Shown: one piece after another, positions 62,478 to 64,000 of the stretch
Layout of the letters: each line of letters begins with the position of its first letter
Position numbering within the stretch: position 1 is the stretch's first letter
Source of the DNA: Entamoeba histolytica HM-1:IMSS
Taxonomy: Eukaryota > Evosea > Mastigamoebida > Endamoebidae
Length of the DNA stretch: 64,000 nucleotides
Reading direction: 5' to 3'
Assembly: GCF_000208925.1 (NCBI RefSeq)
Contig: NW_001914890.1
Coordinates: 29,548-93,547 of the forward strand
The notes under the pieces: model-generated
Seen by the model: the letters and a program-made list of their open reading frames with translations, nothing else
What the model was told of the DNA's origin: nothing
Databases searched by the model: none
Translations under genes and position numbers: made by a program

Positions 62478-64000
62478 TTAAAGCTTAACAAGGAATAAGT
62501 GAATAGAGTCGGTAACACATTTCAAAGTAACATTTGCGTCTTTGATTGATGCTATTTCTCCTTCTTTAACTTTCATAATAACTCCATAAGATTTAAGGAA
62601 TTCTTCTTGTGCTTTAATTGCCTCGTCAATATTAGTATGATTAGAATCATCATAACTATAATAAACAACAACATTATCATCAACCTTCAATCCTGCTTCC
62701 TTTCTTAATTTTTGGATTCTGTTATTTACTTCTCTACAAATTCCTTTTTGAATCAAATTAATATCACGAACACAATCTAATAAAACTAATACATCCTTAT
62801 CCCACATTGCTTCTTGTGTTGAAGTGTCACCACTAAATTGTCTATGAACTTTAACTTCCTCTTCAGTAAAGGTTTGTCCTTCAACTTCAATTTTTCCTTC
62901 TTCAATAAACTTCAAAATTCTATTACGATCAACCTTCATTAAAGCATCAATATATTTCTTTCCTTCTTTTTTATATTTCTTACCAATAACAGCTCTTTCT
63001 GGAGCTAATGAAAGAGTAATAAATTGATCTTGTTCAGTAGTAGCAATAACTTCTTCTACATTTAATTCAATAGCAATATATTCTTTAAATACCATTAAAC
63101 GATCAAGGAATTCTTGAGAACCATGGATAATTGTTATCTTTCTCAATGGTTGTTTCAATGGAAGGATTTTCTTATCACGAGCACTTCTACCTAATTCAAT
63201 AATTTTCTTAAGAGCATCAACAACTTCTTCAAGTTTAGCATCATGGAATTGTTCAAGTGGTTCAGGAATTTGGACAAAGTGAACAGACTCTTCCATCTTC
63301 TCTTCATAATTTAATGGGAATGCTTTTAATTTTTGATAACAGAATTCTGAGAAGAATGGTGTAAAAGGTGCCATAAGAATTGACATAATCTTCAAACAAT
63401 GATACAAAACACTACATGAAGTTTCTTGTGCAGCTTCACCGTAACCACCTCTAAATCTTTTTCTATTTAATCTAATATACCAATTAGAAAGGGTTACAAG
63501 CAAATCAACTAATGGTGTAATAATAGTATAAAGTCTAAACATTTTCATTTCTTCTCTAACTTTCTTTACAAGTGACATTAATGAAGAAAGAATCCATCTA
63601 TCCATATCATTCATATTAGCAATTTTATCAATAGCCATAATCTTCATCTCAGGTTTAAATGATTGTTTAAGATATCTTAATGTATTAAACCATGGTAAGA
63701 AAATGGTTGAAATTAATTCTTTTAATGTTTTTTCTTGGAATTTAACAGTTTCAGCACGTACAGCTGGTGAATTAATAAGTGAAAGTCTTAAAGCATCAGC
63801 ACCATAGAGATTAATCATATCCATTGGATCAGGATAATTCTTTAATCTCTTTGACATTTTTTTACCATCAGAAGCAAGTACAAGACCATTAACAACACAA
63901 TTCTTAAATGGTGCTTTTCCAAACAAAGCAGTAGAAATAACAATAAGAGAATAGAACCATCCTCTTGTTTGATCAATACCTTCAGCAATAAAATCACCTG
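62478..64000 (-). CDS. ILERS: Isoleucyl-tRNA synthetase, cytosolic, 3' part (cut by right edge)
   Basis: The frame is open from 64000 to a stop at 62478, about 507 codons; the 5' part is outside the window. It charges tRNA-Ile with isoleucine. Visible are FIAEGIDQTRGWFYSLIVISTALF before the class I signature KMSKR (with ASDGKKMSKRLKNYPDPMD), NTLRYL, and WILSSLMSLV of the anticodon-binding helical domain. YPLNYEE-like and NIDEA-type C-terminal parts follow, to the end ATLKCVTDSIHLFLVKL (frame end). The eukaryotic cytosolic type is indicated by the long C-terminal extension with WDKDVLVLLDCVRDI. Confidence 0.95.
   Translation of the reverse strand, partial: GDFIAEGIDQTRGWFYSLIVISTALFGKAPFKNCVVNGLVLASDGKKMSKRLKNYPDPMDMINLYGADALRLSLINSPAVRAETVKFQEKTLKELISTIFLPWFNTLRYLKQSFKPEMKIMAIDKIANMNDMDRWILSSLMSLVKKVREEMKMFRLYTIITPLVDLLVTLSNWYIRLNRKRFRGGYGEAAQETSCSVLYHCLKIMSILMAPFTPFFSEFCYQKLKAFPLNYEEKMEESVHFVQIPEPLEQFHDAKLEEVVDALKKIIELGRSARDKKILPLKQPLRKITIIHGSQEFLDRLMVFKEYIAIELNVEEVIATTEQDQFITLSLAPERAVIGKKYKKEGKKYIDALMKVDRNRILKFIEEGKIEVEGQTFTEEEVKVHRQFSGDTSTQEAMWDKDVLVLLDCVRDINLIQKGICREVNNRIQKLRKEAGLKVDDNVVVYYSYDDSNHTNIDEAIKAQEEFLKSYGVIMKVKEGEIASIKDANVTLKCVTDSIHLFLVKL

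Overview
The window is AT-rich eukaryotic DNA that reads as an Entamoeba genome (E. histolytica/dispar-like). The reasons are: compact genes with very short spacers; small introns, of which 16 of the 19 I could place start GTTTGT and 16 end TAG; a GAACT element 18-32 nt upstream of many start codons; two decayed R4-type LINE pieces; and a recognisable set of amoebal proteins. Species cannot be settled from the sequence alone. No prokaryotic operon, CRISPR array, tRNA or rRNA was seen.

Layout. 0-4 kb: start of a secreted protein cut by the left edge, a gene-free AT tract with TTTGCATC repeats, and a reverse-transcriptase relic. 4-16.5 kb, all minus strand: TBC1D23-like protein, secreted Lys-rich coiled-coil protein, proteasome ATPase Rpt3, a four-exon DUF1765 protein and three proteins of unknown function. 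16.7-24.2 kb: UTP25-like ribosome-biogenesis protein, a coiled-coil protein, Rab, GET3, Rab, and a Gln-rich NPF/WGNP repeat gene broken by a frameshift. 24.2-28.7 kb: a 4.5 kb gene-poor stretch holding the remains of a membrane-protein gene. 28.7-36.5 kb: GOLGA7/ERF4-like protein, VPS16, GOT1, eIF5A, eS25. 36.6-40.7 kb: three TLDc-like genes around a Cys-rich type I surface protein. 40.9-48.7 kb: Rab32-like GTPase, DUF676 esterase, a broken membrane ORF, thymidine kinase, another Rab, a two-RRM protein and RNA 3'-phosphate cyclase. 48.8-55.8 kb: SLC13-type transporter with RCK_C domains, COG4, an acidic/charged unknown, TMCO1, and an EF-hand protein. 55.8-64 kb: LINE endonuclease relic, ribosomal P0, a second secreted Lys-rich coiled-coil protein, a small SR protein, and the 3' part of isoleucyl-tRNA synthetase cut by the right edge.

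Many genes belong to membrane traffic and ER/Golgi function: four Rabs, VPS16 (HOPS/CORVET), COG4, GOT1, TBC1D23-like, GOLGA7/ERF4-like, GET3 and TMCO1. Others serve translation and ribosome assembly (eIF5A, eS25, P0, IleRS, UTP25) or RNA handling (SR protein, RRM protein, RtcA). I see no evidence that neighbours are co-transcribed. Thirteen genes had to be rebuilt across introns by reading frame and family motifs; exon coordinates are given in each entry.
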